Below, piece by piece: positions 50,317-55,416 of a stretch of DNA of 55,416 nucleotides. The notes under the pieces were generated by a model. The model worked only from the letters and a program-made list of their open reading frames with translations. It did not search any database and was not told the DNA's origin. The DNA lies in NCBI GenBank assembly GCA_905618945.1, contig CAJQTF010000013.1, forward strand, positions 1-55,416, read 5' to 3'. Positions within the stretch are counted from its first letter, which is position 1. Each line of letters starts with the position of its first letter. A program made the translations under genes and the position numbers. The stretch is from an uncultured Methylophilaceae bacterium (GTDB taxonomy: Bacteria > Pseudomonadota > Gammaproteobacteria > Burkholderiales > Methylophilaceae).

Positions 50317-50329
50317 CTTATGACATAAG
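50317..50329. promoter_or_regulatory. Palindrome just upstream of the proteorhodopsin promoter
   Basis: CTTATG-A-CATAAG is a perfect 6-bp inverted repeat around one base, 10 bp upstream of the candidate -35. Its position suits an activator or repressor site. No regulator is known to me for it. Confidence 0.4.
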
Positions 50330-50455
50330 CTTAATAATTTAGTTCAAACAATAAAGTACCATACAAATTTCATGTGTGTACTAAGTAAAATACTTAAAAT
50401 CTAATTTAAATTTTTAAAAAGAAGAAGGGGATTAAGTGTAAAATGCACATTAAAT

Positions 50456-52216
50456 ATGACAAATCCTTCACCAACAAACACATTACCATCAAACTTTATT
50501 CGAGCAGTAATTGAAAAGAATATTGAGAGTAATCGCTTTGCTGAAAAAAAATGGAATGGTAAGCCTGGTGATAAATCACATCATAACAAAGGGTCAATTG
50601 ATAAAGCAAAGATACGAACAAGGTTTCCACCTGAGCCAAATGGTTATCTTCATATAGGGCATGCTAAAAGTATTTTTTTAAATTTTGGTTTAGCCAAAGA
50701 TTATAACGGTGCTTGCCATCTACGTTTCGATGATACAAATCCAGAAAAAGAAAATGAAGAGTTCGTAAAAGGAATTATAGATAATATCAAATGGTTAGGT
50801 TTTGATTGGAATTTTAATAATGATTCTAACCTCTATTACGCAAGTGATTATTTCGAACTAATGTATTCTGCCGCAGAATCTTTAATTCATTCCGGTCAAG
50901 CATATGTAGATAAACAAACAGCTGAACAAATAAAAAATAGCCGAGGTACGCTAACAACTCCAGGAAAAGATTCACCTTGGAGGGAAAATCAGCCAGCAGA
51001 AAATTTAAAGTTATTCAAGGAGATGAAATTAGGTAAGTATGAAGATGGGGCGATGGTACTAAGAGCTAAAATTAATATGGCCTCACCTAATATGAACCTT
51101 AGAGATCCAGCAATATATAGAATTAAGCATGCAAAACATCACAAAACAGAAAATCAGTGGTGTATTTATCCCATGTACACCTTTGCACACCCTATTGAAG
51201 ATGCTTTGGAAAGTATTACTCACTCAATTTGCACTTTAGAATTCGAAGATCAGCGACCATTTTATGAATGGTTACTTAAGCAGTTATTAAAAAATGATTT
51301 ATTAAATGAGCCACTTCCTAAACAATATGAATTTGCACGTCTTAATTTAACTTACGTTGTTTTATCAAAGAGGCGATTAATTGAGCTAGTTGAGAAAAAT
51401 CTTGTTAATGGTTGGGATGACCCAAGAATGCCAACTTTAATTGGTGCAAAAAGAAGGGGTTATACGCCAGAAGGTTTTAAATTATTTACTGAGCGTATTG
51501 GAGTTTCAAAAGCAGACTCATGGATTGATTATTCAACTCTAGAGGATTGTATGCGTGAAGTTTTAAATGAATCTTCTAATAGAAGGGTAGCTGTCCTTGA
51601 CCCCTTAAAACTAGTTATTAATAACCTTCCAGAAGAATTTGAAGAAGACTGTCTTGCACCAAATCATCCAAAAAAACCAGAGCTAGGTAAGCGCACGATT
51701 AAGCTAACGAAAGAATTGTGGATTGAAAAAGCAGATTTTATGGAGGAGCCAGAAAAAAAATACTTTCGATTATTTCCAGGTAATCAAGTTAGATTGCGAT
51801 ATGGATATGTTGTTACTTGCACAGGGTGCGAAAAAGATAAAGATGGAAATATAATAAAAGTGTTATGTGAATATCTTCCCAATACAAAATCAGGAACGCC
51901 AGGCTCTGACTCAGTAAAAGTAAAAGGAAATATACATTGGGTTTCAACTAAGTATGCATTAGATGCTGAAGTTTCTTTGTATGACAGATTATTTAAAACA
52001 GAACATCCAGGTAAAAAATCAGAAAATTATCTTGATGATATTAATCTGGAATCAGTTAAAAAAATTAAAATAAAATTGGAAGAAAACTTAGTAAATATTG
52101 AACCTTCGGATCAATATCAGTTTGAAAGGCATGGTTATTTTATTTGCGATCAAGAGAGTACTTCTGAGAATCTCAAAATAAATCGTACTGTCACTCTAAG
52201 AGATACTTGGAAATAA
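50456..52216 (+). CDS. glnS: Glutaminyl-tRNA synthetase
   Basis: A 586-residue class I synthetase charging tRNA-Gln. The motif HIGH is at 66-69 (PPEPNGYLHIGHAKS), and the KMSKS equivalent is VLSKR near residue 305. The catalytic, connective and two beta-barrel anticodon domains follow. It has an insertion of about 26 residues before HIGH relative to E. coli (Lys/His-rich, about 27-52). No clear ribosome site precedes the ATG. Its transcript ends in the bidirectional terminator shared with the rRNA operon. Confidence 0.97.
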   Translation: MTNPSPTNTLPSNFIRAVIEKNIESNRFAEKKWNGKPGDKSHHNKGSIDKAKIRTRFPPEPNGYLHIGHAKSIFLNFGLAKDYNGACHLRFDDTNPEKENEEFVKGIIDNIKWLGFDWNFNNDSNLYYASDYFELMYSAAESLIHSGQAYVDKQTAEQIKNSRGTLTTPGKDSPWRENQPAENLKLFKEMKLGKYEDGAMVLRAKINMASPNMNLRDPAIYRIKHAKHHKTENQWCIYPMYTFAHPIEDALESITHSICTLEFEDQRPFYEWLLKQLLKNDLLNEPLPKQYEFARLNLTYVVLSKRRLIELVEKNLVNGWDDPRMPTLIGAKRRGYTPEGFKLFTERIGVSKADSWIDYSTLEDCMREVLNESSNRRVAVLDPLKLVINNLPEEFEEDCLAPNHPKKPELGKRTIKLTKELWIEKADFMEEPEKKYFRLFPGNQVRLRYGYVVTCTGCEKDKDGNIIKVLCEYLPNTKSGTPGSDSVKVKGNIHWVSTKYALDAEVSLYDRLFKTEHPGKKSENYLDDINLESVKKIKIKLEENLVNIEPSDQYQFERHGYFICDQESTSENLKINRTVTLRDTWK

Positions 52217-52243
52217 GTTAACCAATATTTTTTGTGCTTGGAC

Positions 52244-52276
52244 AAAAAAAAACCCTATCAATCGATAGGGTTTTTT
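52244..52276. terminator. Bidirectional terminator between glnS and the rRNA operon
   Basis: AACCCTATC (52251-52259) pairs with GATAGGGTT (52264-52272), extended by A/T pairs. T-runs lie on both strands (52271-52276 on plus, 52244-52250 on minus). It ends glnS from the left and the 5S rRNA transcript from the right. Confidence 0.9.
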
Positions 52277-52285
52277 AATTTAGAA

Positions 52286-52402
52286 GCTTGGCAGTGTCCT
52301 ACGTTCGCGTGGAAAAAACCACACTATCATCGGCGCTGAATCGTTTCACTATCCTGTTCGGAATGGAAAGGAGTGGGTCCAACTCGCTATGTCCGCCAAG
52401 CA
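52286..52402 (-). rRNA. rrf: 5S ribosomal RNA
   Basis: About 117 nt. The ends GCTTGGC and GCCAAGC pair as helix I, and the conserved CCCACTCC, CCGAACAGG and CGCCGATGATAGTG segments are present. It follows 23S rRNA by a 123-bp AT-rich spacer in which I see no tRNA. Ends are set by pairing and may be off by a base or two. Confidence 0.95.
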
Positions 52403-52525
52403 AACTGTTTGAATTACTAAAACTACAGTAATCCTGAATTTTTAAAATATAAAAGAAGTAAACAATTTTTGTGTATTGATTGCGTTTTGCTTTAGTGTCA
52501 ACCATATCCTTAAGTTTCAAGGTTA

Positions 52526-55411
<2,886 letters not shown>

Positions 55412-55416
55412 TATAA

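Overview
The window is an AT-rich, very tightly packed chromosomal segment. Genes abut or overlap by 1 to 11 bases, intergenic gaps are mostly under 100 bp, and I see no insertion sequence, prophage or CRISPR array. The gene set points to a streamlined aquatic betaproteobacterium: a tmRNA tag reading ANDDNYALAA, ThrH, an E3 subunit with its own lipoyl domain, and a blue-tuned proteorhodopsin with a complete retinal pathway. The best fit from memory is an OM43-like or Methylopumilus-like Methylophilaceae. No methanol oxidation gene lies in the window, so the assignment is an inference.

Left part (1-31.6 kb) is mostly housekeeping. It carries a TlpA-like thioredoxin, the smpB-ssrA trans-translation pair, ratA-rnfH, guaB-guaA, thrH, a Gre-like factor, an ABC-F protein of the YbiT type, typA and purT. 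A three-gene outer-membrane uptake operon follows (TonB receptor, DUF2946 protein, OprC-like copper receptor) behind a strong sigma70 promoter. Then come tilS, accA, dnaE, tpx, rlmL, a spermidine-synthase-like gene, hrpA, a methyltransferase and rbgA.

Middle part (31.7-34.1 kb) is an accessory envelope cluster next to the 3' end of a tRNA-Arg(CCT) gene. It holds a stand-alone inverse-autotransporter beta-barrel, a secreted eight-cysteine protein translated from the barrel gene's stop, a 44-codon ORF and a small secreted cysteine-rich protein. Next are an M17 aminopeptidase and the aceE-aceF-lpd pyruvate dehydrogenase operon.

Right part (41.6-50.5 kb) reads on the minus strand as proteorhodopsin, a terminator hairpin, a second rhodopsin-like gene, crtE, crtI, crtB, crtY, blh, and then birA-coaX. 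Together crtE to blh make retinal from isoprenoid diphosphates for the proteorhodopsin. The second rhodopsin homologue is of the xanthorhodopsin type but lacks the retinal-binding lysine (Ile instead), the proton acceptor (Gly) and the donor (Gln), so it cannot be a normal light-driven pump. It is the most striking item here. The window ends with glnS (+), a shared bidirectional terminator, and a 5S-23S rRNA operon end on the minus strand. The 23S gene is essentially complete to the window edge.
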